Part shown: positions 41,455-52,700 of the stretch, one piece after another
Layout: every line of letters begins with the position of its first letter
How positions within the stretch are numbered: the stretch's first letter is position 1
Source of the DNA: Ryuthela nishihirai
Taxonomy: Eukaryota > Arthropoda > Arachnida > Araneae > Heptathelidae
NCBI GenBank assembly: GCA_038380435.1
Contig: JAWZYU010000020.1
Coordinates: 39,526,307 to 39,590,306 of the forward strand
DNA length: 64,000 bases
Direction of reading: 5' to 3'
Made by a program: the position numbers and the translations under genes
The notes under the pieces: model-generated
What the model was told of the DNA's origin: nothing
The model's database searches: none
Seen by the model: the letters and a program-made list of their open reading frames with translations, nothing else

Positions 41455-42173
41455 GGGGGGGGTTGTTTTACCTCTGAGCGGCACTTTTTTGCACACCATT
41501 GACTAAATGGCCAGGTCACATGGACCCCGACGGCTCAGAGAAGGCTGGGGGAGGGGACCCACTGGAACAGCTGTTGGTAGACAGATGGTAGCCTCCCGTC
41601 AAGGCCATCCAGCGTGTTCTTTAACGTTGGGTTGTTTTACCTCTGAGAGGCACTTTTTTGCACACCATGGGCTAAATGGCCAGGTCACATGGACCCCGAA
41701 GGCTCAGAGGAGGTTAGGGGAAGGAACCCATTGGAACAGCTGTTGGGAGACAGGTGGTAGCCTCCCGTCAAGGCCATCCAGCGTGTTCTTTAACGTTGGG
41801 TTGTTTTACCTCTGAGTGGCTCTTTTTTGCACACCATGGGCTAAACGGCCAGGTCACATGGACTCCGAAGGCTCAGAGAAGGATGGGGGAGGGGACCCAC
41901 TGGAACAGCTGTTGGGAGACATGGTAGCCTCCGGTCAAGGCCATCCAGCGTGTTCTTTAACGTGCACATTGCATGGCTCTCCTGCACACGGGGCCACGGC
42001 TTAGCGTCCCATCCGACGGCCGACGGCCTTTCCAAGCCCATCGGTGTCCCCTACTAACCGTGGGCAGGGCGGAGAATTTTGCGGAGATAAATCTCAACGC
42101 TGACTCAGCTGGGACTCGAACCTGGGAACTACAGATTACGAGCCTGGCGCGCTACCGACTGAGCCACCCCCAG
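41455..42173 (-). mobile_element. SINE-A with its tail half present three times in tandem
   Basis: TTGTTTTACCTCTGAG starts at 41463, 41632 and 41801, an exact 169-bp period. The first two units run from the tail to GTGTTCTTTAACGT and then jump back to TGGGTTG. The third continues to a full SINE-A head at 42173. The jump occurs where ACGT of the SINE meets the TGGG of its tail. It fits tandem duplication or template switching during reverse transcription. Confidence 0.93.
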
Positions 42174-42572
42174 TATTAGCAGAATACAGCGAAATTAGTG
42201 AATTGAACAGAGAATATTTGAAATTTTCTGTGTTCGTTAATCTGTAGGATGAATTAAATAAACTGAAAAGGATTGCAGGCATCAAAATAACTCTTAAGGT
42301 ATAGAGATAACGCTTTTGCCAAATATTTAAATTATTAAACATTTTTAAACACAAAATATTTAATTAATCCTTTTTATCTTTAATTTGATTGTTTTTAAGT
42401 TCCGACTGCCTTCGTTTAAATTCAGTTATAAGAATCAGTTATAAAAATTGTTATAAGAAAATAGTTTTATAAAAAGAGCTCAAATGCATATATATAAGAA
42501 TTGCAATTATGTAGCTACATTTATAATAAAAATATATCTTTCCAGATCCAGATCCAGAGAGATAAAACAAAT
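42174..42572. other. Unassigned AT-rich sequence
   Basis: No gene recognised. Confidence 0.35.
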
Positions 42573-42745
42573 GGGGGGAAAGCGACGCAATCGAGCCGCA
42601 AAAATGTAAAGGGAAGGGGGCAAGCGACAATATCGAGCCGCAAAAATGTAAAGGGGAGGTGCAAGCGACGAAATAGAGCAGCAAAAATATAGGGGGAGGG
42701 GAGCAATCGACGAAATCGAATCGGAAAAATGTTGGGGGAGTGGGG
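42573..42745 (+). repeat. ~42-bp tandem, four units
   Basis: GCGACGAAATCGAGCCGCAA followed by AAATGTAAAGGGGAGGGG recurs four times with substitutions (GCGACGCAATCGAG, GCGACAATATCGAG, GCGACGAAATAGAG, TCGACGAAATCGAA). Confidence 0.88.
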
Positions 42746-42819
42746 TAAGAGATTGGATTTACATAGCAGTGTTACATTTTCATTTTCCTTTTAGAGGTTT
42801 TCAGAACTTCAGACGAAAA

Positions 42820-42895
42820 AACGCGTGAAATATGCGCAAATTTCACGAAAAGCGCAAATTTCACGAAAAAATTCACGAAAAAAATTTCACTAACC
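42820..42895 (+). repeat. Short AAATTTCACG repeats
   Basis: GCGCAAATTTCACGAAAA occurs twice and TTCACGAAAAA-type shorter pieces follow. Simple local tandem. Confidence 0.75.
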
Positions 42896-42927
42896 TCCTT
42901 ATTAGCATTCTCAAAAGTTCCTTTAAA

Positions 42928-43268
42928 TTCTCAGGTTCAAGTCCCAGCTGGGTCAGCGTTGAGATTTATCTCCGCAAAATTCCCCGCCCTGCCCACGGTC
43001 AGTAGGGGACACCGATGGGCTTGGAAAGGCAGCCGTCCGTCGGACGGGATGTTAAGCCATGGCTCCGTGTGCGGGAGAGCCATACCCTGTGCATGTTAAA
43101 GAACACACTGGATGGCCTTGACGGGAGGCTACCATCTGTCTCCTAAACAGCTGTTCCAGTGAGTCCCCTCCCCCAACCTTCTCTGAGCCTTCCAGGTCCA
43201 TGTGACCTAGCCATTTAGCACATGGTATGCAAAAGAGTGCCGCTCAGAGATAAAACAACCCAACCCAA
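42928..43268 (+). mobile_element. SINE-A copy, 5'-truncated at the B box
   Basis: Starts TCTCAGGTTCAAGTCCCAG, so the A box is lost. The remainder is full, through GGACGGGATGTTAAGCC to AACAACCCAACCCAACTCC. TTCTCAGG and the CTCCTTA(AA)T motifs around it do not give a sure target duplication. Confidence 0.9.
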
Positions 43269-44246
43269 CTCCTTAAATTTCCCCATCCCCATCTCGTAGT
43301 CCGGCCATGTATCCATCTATACTGAAATCAATCCAATAACGAATACCAAGTTATTTACAGATTTTTTTAAGATATAAATATGGAATCACTAGCGAGAAAA
43401 TGCGTGACTAATATTCGATAATTATTTTCAATTTCCAAAAATATTTGAAAAAATCTAAAAAATCACGACAATTGCACTTAGCTAATTAACAAGACAAATT
43501 TTATTATTAAACAGGTTTATAGAAATCGAAAGATGGACTAAAATAAATTCCTTAAGACAATATTCTAATGAACTGAAACCACTGCAAAGCCCTAAAAGTT
43601 GACTTTATTACAAATAGATAGATAAATTTTTATTACATACTGAAAAATACATTTATATTGACTCAAATTTTGAGTCATTAATAGATTCAATATCCCACTC
43701 GATTTAATACTCGTCTGGGGATAATAACACGAACATTTCTATAGTTAAAGTGATGGCATTAAACGAAATTTTTGCATTATAAGTACAGTCGTCCTAAGTT
43801 TCAAACATTAAAAATTATCTGAGATAAACATAGAAGTATTGTTATAACAGTCTTACACTTTGAAATCATACATGATCCAATTTCTCAAAGCAAAAAAATT
43901 ATTCTTTAATGTTATGTATAAATTTAAGATAATTTGGCAACATATTATACAGTCTGTAAACGAATAAAATATAATGTTTAGTAAAAATATTTTTCTTAAC
44001 CGGTATTTCAGTTAATAACATGTTTTTCAGATAATCTTGTATGTACAGGAAATTTTATAATTATGCCAATATCCCAAATTTTTATTTAAATGTATTAAAG
44101 AATTTAATGCATATAATTTGCGTAATTCTAAAACACCAAGATATCTATAACTCTCACTATCACTTTCCCTTCTTTTTTGCTTCAAAATACACCTTAAAAC
44201 ATGATTTCGGACAATTTCAATAATCTTTACATATTTGTTATCATCA
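43269..44246. other. Unassigned AT-rich sequence
   Basis: About 1 kb without a gene. Confidence 0.4.
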
Positions 44247-44880
44247 TCATCCTCAAGCAGCCATGGGCTACGGAGGTCCAACCAGACCGTGCAATTTAGT
44301 TCTCCAAGCATATCTGTCCTGAGCTACATCTGCTGCATCTGGCCATTGGACACCAATTCTAACAAGGTCCTCTTTGACATTGTCTGCTCACCGCATCCTA
44401 GGTCTCCCCCTCTTTTTGAGAGGGCACACTGTTCATGACCCTATTCGCACACTGTTCATAACCCCTATTGAAGTCACCAAGAACAAGGGTAATATCTCTT
44501 TTCTTGACAGAATTCAAAATATCCTGAAGTTGTCCGTAAAACCTATCCTTCTCATCCTCATTGGCATCCTCAGGCACACTGTTCATAACCCTATTCGCTA
44601 ATCTATAATTATCCTAACGGCAACATGGAGTCTCTTTCTGCACAATACGCTGCTTAAAGGAGTTGCCGACTCCTTCGCCTAACCTCATCATTACTTACAA
44701 AGTCAAACCACCTAATGTCCAAGACACTGTGTAAACATCTAGAATCAAAAGCACCAAGTTTCCTGTTATCTTGTTTACAAAGGGTCCAAGTTTCAATACC
44801 AAAACTAAGTCTAGAAAGATTGTATTTTTAGGAAGTCATTTGATTGTCCTTCTCTAAGCAGATGATTTGCATGTCACAGG
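44247..44880 (-). pseudogene. RTE-like LINE remnant: C-terminal RT region with displaced endonuclease piece
   Basis: Minus strand. From 44870 down to 44640: GIETWTLCKQDNRKLGAF, then IRWFDFVSNDEVRRRSRQ, the pattern after the reverse transcriptase core in RTE/CR1-like ORF2. From 44420 to 44280: RGRPRMR, DNVKEDL, then QWPDAADVAQDRYAW and a stop near 44272, followed by a GATGATGATGA tail. Between them (44575-44470) lies an endonuclease-domain piece, KDRFYGQLQDILNSV then ITLVLGDFN, which belongs near the N-terminus. TGTTCATAACC(C)CTATT repeats flank it. Dead copy, related to 10.8-11.0 kb. Confidence 0.82.
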
Positions 44881-46370
44881 TTTGAAAAAATATTTTCATA
44901 ACAGATAAGAATAATAAAGAAAGAATAAAGGTTATTACTAAAAAAACTCTGCAGATTATAGCTGCATAGCTTTTCAACTAGATATATTGTTTTACAAATC
45001 TATTGATTAAAAAAAAAAAGCTCTTCTTCAATATTCCTGCCCTAAAATCTGATTCCTTTTCCATCTACCTGATATGTTATGTCTGTCTGCTTTCGTCATA
45101 TCCGCAAGTCAATCACCAAACATCCAGTCACATGGCATCACTTCCGCACCAGCCCAGTAGCGAATATTTCTGATACGTAAAACCCATTTCCTTTTAATTT
45201 CAGAGCGCAGAAACTAATTACAAGTTACCTAGATAGTATTGGCAGAGGGATTTTTTTTCAATCTCCCTTATCTCCACCATTCGTTCAATGTATTCAATAT
45301 TCTCTCCCCTTACAGTAGAGTGACTATAAATCAGCCCACTCCTGCTATCGAAGGAACATTCGATTGCACCCCTGAAGAGTAGGTTTTTCTACACCCTAGT
45401 CCCCTCCTTTCTCTTGTTACACCATAACACAATCGCAGCGGTGAATAGAAGATAGTTAATCAGGCTGGTATTGAAAGCTCTTCAGGTTCCATAGCTGCTC
45501 TTGCATAAGAAGCCAAAACTTCGATTACTTTCATACATCAGAGTCCATTTGCGTTTCTCATTTATCCAATGGAATGTGTGACCGGCCAAAGCTTCTTGGT
45601 CGCGGCCGCATGAGGCCTGGTACAGACAACTCAATAAATATGAAAGAGCAAGAGAAAATAATCCTTAAATTCTTCTCTTCAGTCGCAAAATTTTAATTAC
45701 GGGATGATATTTCTGCTTTTACAATGATTGCCCAATATGCTTGGCTCCTTGAGGTTATTGTTTCTGAGATACTTAAACAGTGTGTGGGAAAACGTTTGTT
45801 GTTTCGGGTGTGTAATTAATCCTTTTCTGTAGCGTCCGGTGTCTCGGTTTGTTCCGGGGAGTTTAACGATCGACGCAAAAGGTCGAGAAGAGGGAATATG
45901 GAGCACGTTGTTGTTGAAATTTTAAACCACGAGTGCATGCAACCCAATTATCGACACGGATAATTGCTTCAGAACTTTCAGAATTTCTGCTGCTTCTTAA
46001 AAAGACTCTGTGATATCCGATAGTGCACCCAACTTAAAGAAAATATTGTATGAATACTCCTTTTTCCAGAAATGAATTTAATGTTAGAATCAGAGTCAAA
46101 TCCAGAGGATAATATAAGGTAATAATATAAATGAACTTTACTTGAATGTCTTTAAATTTAATTATAAAATATAAATTCTTCCTCAAAACGATGTTATCCT
46201 TTTCAGTCCTGAATAAATTTCTTTAATCTTAATAGCAGTTTCGAGGCAGGATATTAAAATAATTTGGTCTTAAATATTTAATTATTGTATACTGTTACAT
46301 CGTAATACATGTCTCTTTTGCAGCAGTTTTTTTAAACAGGAATAAAACTAAAAGTAATGATTTGTTTTCA
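44881..46370. other. Unassigned sequence
   Basis: About 1.5 kb, no gene recognised. Further upstream LINE sequence may be present in decayed form just after 44880. Confidence 0.4.
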
Positions 46371-46850
46371 ATTTGATTCCTGTGAAACTATTATTATTCT
46401 TTTTTTGTTTGATTCCTGTGAAACTATTATTATTCTTTTTTTGTTTGATTCCTGTGAAACAATTATTATTTTTTTGTTTGATTCCTGTGAAACAATGATT
46501 ATTCTTTTTTGTTTGATTCCTGTGAAACTATTATTATTCTTTTTTTGTTTGATTCCTGTGAAACTATTATTATTCTTTTTTTGATTGATTCCTGTGAAAC
46601 AATTTTTTTGTTTGATTCCTGTGAAACAATGATTATTCTTTTTTGTTCGATTTCTGTCGAACAATTTTTATTCCTTTTCGTTTGATTCCTGTGAAACAAT
46701 GATTATTCTTTTTTTACTTCTGTTAAACAATGATTATTATTTTTGTTTAACTCATATGAAACAATGCTTTTTATTACTAGTATTGTTATTATTTTAGTTT
46801 GATTCCTGTGAAAAATTGATTATTGTTTTCATTTTGATTTCAGTGAAAAG
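46371..46850 (-). repeat. 36-bp tandem repeat, about 13 units
   Basis: GATTCCTGTGAAAC followed by (T/A)ATTATTATTCTTTTTTTGTTT repeats from 46375 to about 46847, with units of 33-36 bp decaying to the right. On the minus strand the multiple-of-three period keeps a frame open, giving a repeating SFTGIKQKKNNN. I regard this as a by-product of the period, not a protein: there are no flanking exons or composition shift to support one. Confidence 0.95.
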
Positions 46851-47520
46851 AACTGCTACAAAAGAACTGGTATTACAGTGTAGCAGTGTTCAATAACTGA
46901 ATTGCAAAGAAGCACTGTGTAGTAAGTTAGTTCTTAAACATGCATCTTTAACACAAAAATATTTAAATGATAAAAAATTATAAATAAAAAGTTAAAAAAC
47001 CGTTATTAATTGTAAATTTATTACATGTCATATGAAATTATTTGTACGATATTATAATATTGTTATTTATTCTCAAAAAGCAAACAATTTTCAAAAAAAT
47101 GTACGCTATTTATCAATTTTATATTAATCAAACACAGTTTTACATACATTTTATTTTATATTTTTTATTTGATAAGAGTTTTATTCTACATTTTTACTTA
47201 ATGCTCTCAAAGAAACAAAGTTTATAATTGCCCAATAGCTGGAGGTGAACTATCACTGCGATAGCTCCATGGTAGGGCGCCTGAACGCTATTAGGAGGTC
47301 CTAGGTCCGAATCCAACTCAAGGTGAAACTCAGTATTTTTTAATCTATCACAAAATGTGATATCTTCTCGTAACAGGTTTGTCAAAGCAGATCCAATAAC
47401 GTTGAGAATTAAAAATCAAAATATAACAAGCTTTCCACAACACTTTGTTAAGCCAGTAAAAAACTAGACCCTCCTCTATTAGCAAATGTACAAATATAAT
47501 TGGTAAAATTTTTATATTTT
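46851..47520. other. Unassigned AT-rich sequence with a tRNA-like scrap
   Basis: At 47261-47335, GATAGCTCCATGGTAGGGCG resembles an A box and GGTCCGAATCC a B box. Stems do not close, so it is likely another SINE head. The rest is AT-rich. Confidence 0.35.
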
Positions 47521-47877
47521 TTGAGAGACTCGTTTATGGACACTATGGGCTAAATAGCCAGATCACAAATACTCCAAAAAAACTCAGAACAGTATAGCGA
47601 ATCCATTGCACAATATTAAGATAGAGAGAGAAGCGTTCTGTAAAGGCACATCCACCATGTTGTTTAACATGCAGTCTTTTGCATACAGCACCATGGCTTA
47701 ACATCACATCCAATGGAAGGTGATCTTTCCAAGCCAATCGGTGCCCTTCTCACAAAGGTCAAAGTAGAAAAAATAAGTTTTTTTTATTCTCTCATGCTAG
47801 CAAAGAAAATGGGACCATCAACTGGTAATATCAAGGCTTTAAACCAGGGGCACTATCAACTGAGTCAACCACTGCCC
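47521..47877 (-). mobile_element. Old SINE-A copy
   Basis: ACACTATGGGCTAAATAGCC, CCACCATGTTGTTTAACATGC, GCTTAACATCACATCC, TTTCCAAGCCAATCGGTG and a head ending in CAACTGAGTCAACCACTGCCC. Highly diverged but full span. Confidence 0.85.
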
Positions 47878-49008
47878 TAGTTCTTAAAAGCAAGACTAGC
47901 AGACGAATATCAAATGATGTTACCGAAAAGCAAATGATGGGATTGAATGCGATCATCTGCAGGGAGATCAATATCAAAAATGTAAAAAAAAAATCCTCTT
48001 ACCGTTTAATAATTTTTTTTTTACTTCTATTCCTGCAAACCCATCGGTTTCGGCTTTCAAGAAACTGTTAAAAATCGAAATGACCAGCCGAGATGACGGA
48101 TGATGGACGCCGTGCACAGTTGCCACCTTTCAGAGAAATATCGGAAAAATTCCCTTCTGAAAAACAAGCGTAGGAATACGACGAAAAAAATTTCAGAATT
48201 CTTTCGAAACCTAATTTTAAAAAAAATTTTCTTTTTAAAGATTAAGGTTTCAGTGTCAGCTTTGCGAGTGTTACGAGCTAATTAAAACTTTTTTTATATA
48301 TTTTCATTCATAAGATAAGAAAGCTATTCAGATATTCAGGGTAGACATGCCAAAAAAATGTAAGAGAAGGAACAGCAGGCAAACACGTAAATGACGACCT
48401 CATTAGGTAAATCTCACTTCAGAGTCCGAACAGTAATGAAAAAGAACCGATAGTATCAATAATTTTGAAATGAATCCCTCAATATTATATTAGCTCTATC
48501 TTTAATTAATTGTGAACAAATGGTTTTAAAATCTAGAAATATTATTATGAGATAATAAATAACAGTAATATAAATATATGCATGCATCCTAAAATTTATA
48601 GCTATTAATATTTATTTAAAAATTAAAACAATTGAAATTATATATTTTAGAGAGTTTGTGATCTAAATTTTAGAGTTGGGGTAGACAATCCAAATCTAGC
48701 ATAGTCACCAGAAAAAAACTAAATTTCTTAAAGAGCAGCTGGATAAATTATCTACTTAAAAACTAAAACATACATTTTTCATGAATACCATCAAAATTAA
48801 TGTTTCAACAGCGACTTCTAAGATTCAAAGCTTTCAAATTTGCAAAAGAATATACTTACACGGCGCCAACGATAGAGCTAGGAAATTTGCGGGGAAAGGT
48901 TCAGACGGTCGTAAATATGATCATTATTTTCGTTAACTGGATAGGAAGTCGCAATTCATTAATAAGTGAAGTGTTCGTAAGTACGAATTGTTCGTAACTT
49001 GAAAGTTC
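47878..49008. other. Unassigned AT-rich sequence
   Basis: About 1.1 kb without a gene. Confidence 0.4.
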
Positions 49009-49009
49009 A

Positions 49010-49650
49010 TAAGCCTACATGTATATATAGGTAATGGTCAGGTCTTCATACTGTCAGGCCTCCATATACCCTATATATTGTCAGCTCTATACAGTCAGGA
49101 AGCCGTCCCGTGGCCGAGTGGTTAGCGCGCTTGGCTACTGATCTACGGGAACCTGGGTTCGAGCCCGGGTAAGGCATGGATGTATGTGTCGTTTTTCTGC
49201 TGAGATCCTGCCATCCTCTCAGATCTTCTACTGTGGCATATAAACTGACAGGCTCCTGTCAGACCTCTGTGGCAAGCAGCTGCTTGAGGGGGTATTTTTT
49301 TTTATACATCAGTATCAGACCTCCATACACTCTACATACTGACAAGTATCCATACCATCAGAACTCCATATACTATGTATATATGTAAAATTTCAAGTCC
49401 CCATACTGCCAGACTTCTATATACTATATATAATGTCAGACCTATACATACCTATATATCCTCAGCTCTGTATAGAGCCAGATCTCCATCAATCTATATA
49501 ATGCCAACTCTAGATATTGCCAGACCTCCAATTTACTCTGTCAAGTCACTATACCTTCAAATCTTCATATACTATATGTATGTAAATTCAAGTTTCCATT
49601 CTGTAAGATTTCTTATATACTACATATAATATCAGATCATCATAGTAATA
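49010..49650 (+). repeat. Degenerate minisatellite (CAGACCTCCATATACTATATA) split by SINE-B
   Basis: Units such as TGTCAGGCCTCCATATACCC, GTATCAGACCTCCATACACTC and CCAGACTTCTATATACTATA recur about every 30-45 bp from 49035 to 49640. The SINE-B at about 49100-49300 sits inside. Confidence 0.75.
49099..49302 (+). mobile_element. SINE-B copy, full length
   Basis: Head CCCGTGGCCGAGTGGTTAGC, B box GGTTCGAGCCCG, 3' end CTTGAGGGGGTATTTTTTTT. TATACAGTCAG at left (49088-49098) and TATACATCAG at right (49303-49312) are the probable target duplication. Confidence 0.93.
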
Positions 49651-50020
49651 GATTAAATTTTCCAACATTATCACTATGCAATACGTCTAAATCAGACTCG
49701 TCCAACCTCTGCGACTCGTTGCAAAATAAATTACGGCTCATAAAACAAATCATCAACATACAGAAGCTGACTGATTCCTTCCAATTTTTTGATCAAACAT
49801 TTTTAGGTTCATAACTATACGATTTTGACAATTCATGGTACTCAATAAAAATGCATATTTTTGCATTTTAATCAAGATCTTTCTTGATTCCTCAACAACA
49901 TAGTTGTTTTCCTAATTCATTATTATTAAAAAGGTATGTTTTCGTTTTTAAGTTGAAATATTTTTTTCTGCCATTCTTCCAGAATATAGTTCTTCTTCTA
50001 GTGGCTCGTCACTAAGTTTT
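49651..50020. other. Unassigned sequence
   Basis: No gene recognised. Confidence 0.35.
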
Positions 50021-50023
50021 AAG

Positions 50024-50816
50024 TTGGGTTTTTTTTACCTCTGAGTGGCACTTTTTTGCACATCATGGGCTAAATGGCCAGGCCACATGGACCCGAAGGC
50101 TCAGAGAAGGTTGGGGGAGGGGACCCATTGGAACAGTTGTTAGGAGACAGATAGTAGCCTCCCGTCAAGGCTTTGGGTTGTGTTTGGGTTGTTTTACTTC
50201 TGAGCGGCACTTTTTTGCACACCATGGGCTAAATGGCCAGGTCACAAGGACCCCGAAGGCTCAGAGAAGGTTGGGGGAGGGGACCCACTGGAACAGCTGG
50301 TGGGAGACAGATGGTAGCCTTCCATCAAGGCCATCCAGCGTGTTCTTTAACGTGCACAGGGTATGGCTCTCCCGCACACGGGGTCACGGCTTAACGTCCC
50401 ATCCGACGGACGGCGGCCTTTCCAAGCCCATCGGTGTCCCCTACTGACCGTGGGCAGGGCGGGGAATTTTGCGGAGATAAATCTCAACGCTGACCCAGCT
50501 AAGACTCGAACCTGGGAACTACAGATTACGAGCCTGGCGCGCTACCGACTGAGCCACCCCCGCCCCTCCCGTCAAGGCCATCCATAATATAATAACATAA
50601 TCCATAACGTACGGTGGTTAATGGTCACAGGGTATGGCTCTCCCGCACACGGAGCCACGGCTTAACGTCCCATCCGATGGACGGCTGCCTTTCCAAGCCC
50701 ATCGGTGTCCCCTACTGACCGTGGGCAGGTCGGGGAATTTTGCGGAGATAAATCTCAACGTTGACCCAGCTAGGACTCGAACCTGGAAACTACAGATTAC
50801 GAACCACCCCCGCCCT
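50024..50816 (-). mobile_element. SINE-A interrupted by a young SINE-A
   Basis: The outer copy runs 50024-50170 (tail half, up to CCTCCCGTCAAGG) and 50565-50816. Between its two halves a further 50-bp segment (CATAATATAATAACATAATC...) replaces the expected sequence at 50585-50625. Its head is shortened (ATTACGAACCACCCCCGCCC). Confidence 0.9.
50171..50564 (-). mobile_element. Young SINE-A copy nested in SINE-A
   Basis: Perfect 13-bp duplication CCTCCCGTCAAGG (50158-50170 and 50565-50577), a segment of the host SINE itself. Full length, tail TTTGGGTTGTGTTTGGGTTG, head GCCACCCCCGCC. Confidence 0.96.
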
Positions 50817-51319
50817 TCCTAAGTTTTGGGTTGGACAGGGCTGGGCTGAATGATAATCTTTCATCTACCAACATTCTGTTGCTATTTCATAACTGTGAAA
50901 CCATCGACTGTTAAATATCATTAAGTTCCCGGGTTTTTTTTCTGTTGTTTATAGTTTTCGAATCATTTAGCGAACCATGAGGATTGCAAACTGAGATAAA
51001 AAAAGGAAAGATCACTAAAAAAATAAGTTTGTACTTTAACTACATTATATCCAGTGCGTATGACTTATTAACTGAAACTCGCTGGAACCACTAACTTTGC
51101 CACTGCTGTTTAAAACTATTCGTATTTTGTAAAATATTCAAATGCTAATCCACACAAAAGGAACGTTAAAGCCGTGACGTATCTTAACATTTTTACACTG
51201 TTATACTTTGTTGTAACATGTAAATAACAGTGTAATAAATTATTGATCGATAACAAATAACGCATGATAACAATCGGCTCGACTCAATGCGAATAATAAG
51301 ATTTAAAAAAAAATCTATG
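50817..51319. other. Unassigned sequence
   Basis: No gene recognised. Confidence 0.35.
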
Positions 51320-51321
51320 TA

Positions 51322-51394
51322 TAGTCGCTCAAAAAAGTATCCGTACACTACGGTTGATTACAGAATTCAGAAAAAATATCTGGCAACGATTTTT
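51322..51394. mobile_element. Palindromic MITE half (copy 4)
   Basis: TAGTCGCTCAAAAAAGTATC through ATATCTGGCAACGATTTTTT, then stops. Only one arm remains; the rest is deleted or replaced by the neighbouring SINE region. Confidence 0.88.
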
Positions 51395-51447
51395 TACGGT
51401 ACAGCTATCGACTAGCCCCCTCAGGTGACTACCTCAAGTGACTACCG

Positions 51448-51720
51448 ACTACCCTCACTCATAATATGCAGTTCCCAGGTTCGAGTCCCAACTGTACCAG
51501 CGTTGAGATTTATATCCGCTAACCCCTAATCTGCCTTCGGTGAAGGGGATACCGATGGGCGTGCAAAGGCCGCCGTCCGTCGGATGGGACGTTAAACCGT
51601 GTCCTCAACTGCAGGAGATCCATATCCTATGTACGTTAAGGAACATGCTGAATGGCCATGACGGGAGGTTTTCATATGTTTCCTAACAGTTTCACAATGG
51701 GCCGCTTTCCCCACTTTTTA
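51448..51720 (+). mobile_element. Old SINE-A copy
   Basis: CAGTTCCCAGGTTCGAGTCC, CAGCGTTGAGATTTATATCC, GTCGGATGGGACGTTAAACC, GGAACATGCTGAATGGCC. Its 3' end is cut at CCGCTTTCCCCACTTTTT, where an inverted copy begins. Confidence 0.85.
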
Positions 51721-52097
51721 ACTATCAATGGGATAAATGGCCAGTACAAAAAGAACCTCAAAAATGTTGTGGAAGGGGATCCACTGGACAGCTCTTAGGA
51801 GACAGATGGAAGCCTCCCATTAAAGGTCACCCAACGTGTCTCTAACATACACAATCTCCTGCATGCGGAGTCACGTCTTAACATCCTATCCGAAGGACGG
51901 AAACCCTTTTCAAGGACATCGGTGTCTCCAATCTCACCAAAAACAACGTGGGGATTAACAGAGTTAAATGCCAACTCGGATGCATTTGAGACTAGAACTT
52001 CGCAACTGGAGATCGCGATAATGGCTCAGTTGAGATTCGTATTTGAGAACTGCAGATTACGAGCCTGGCGGGTCGCAGACTGAACTAATCCCACCTC
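51721..52097 (-). mobile_element. Old SINE-A copy, tail-to-tail with its neighbour
   Basis: ATCAATGGGATAAATGGCC, GACAGATGGAAGCCTCCC, ACATCCTATCCGAAGGACGG and a head with ATTACGAGCCTGGCG. A 40-bp internal insertion or duplication precedes the head (GATCGCGATAATGGCTCAG). Confidence 0.82.
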
Positions 52098-52560
52098 CTG
52101 GAAGATCTAGAAAATTCTAAAAGTAATTAAATCAAATGCGATGAATATCTATGGGTAGACTGGCAACAAAGAGCAAAAACAACGCCGTTTCTTTATTTAA
52201 AAATGAATCTAAGAAACATCCATTCCATTTCGCTACATGCACGAAAGTCTCATCCATTAACCAATTCGGGAAATTCCTACTATATAATTCTAAGTGTAGG
52301 GCGCTGGGGGAGTTGGAGGAGGAAAAAAAAAGGAAAAATGGATTTCTACTGCAGAAATTGATGTATATATCCGCCCCACCTTAACGAAATTGATTGTTCT
52401 TTCCATGAACGATTTTCTACTTTCGACAGTTTCCACCCTCCTACATAAATATAAAAACACCCTGAAAACGGTTCCTCCTCCCAAAGCCAAGGAAATGCAG
52501 AAGAACGCCTCTCGTTGTAGATAAAGCCGAGAGAGATGGTTGCAGAGCGGAGCATCCATC
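52098..52560. other. Unassigned sequence upstream of candidate promoter
   Basis: Contains a GGAGGAAAAAAAAAGG purine tract near 52315. Minus-strand frames of 69-100 residues are unassigned. Confidence 0.3.
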
Positions 52561-52700
52561 ACGCTCGAGTAGCGTAGGATGACGTCAGGCACGCGTGGAC
52601 ATCACGTGACTGTCAGTTGGCTTCAAGGAAGAGGGAGGAGGAGATAGTATTCCGGCACACGACGCTCTAAGGTCCCGGATGATAGAAGTGTGGACTATAG
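52561..52700. promoter_or_regulatory. Cluster of palindromic transcription-factor-like sites
   Basis: Within about 50 bp: ACGCTCGAGTAGCGT (52561-52575), TGACGTCA (52580-52587, consensus CRE), CACGCGTG (52590-52597) and TCACGTGA (52602-52609, E-box palindrome). Such bZIP and bHLH sites are typical of promoters. The stretch is CpG-rich for this window and free of transposons. Flanking gene not identified; a 78-residue frame at 52679-52915 (plus) is unassigned. Confidence 0.45.

Noticed and set aside
46368..46699. Repetitive protein SFTGIKQKKNNN
   Set aside because: Explained by a 36-bp tandem repeat with a period divisible by three; no flanking coding signal.
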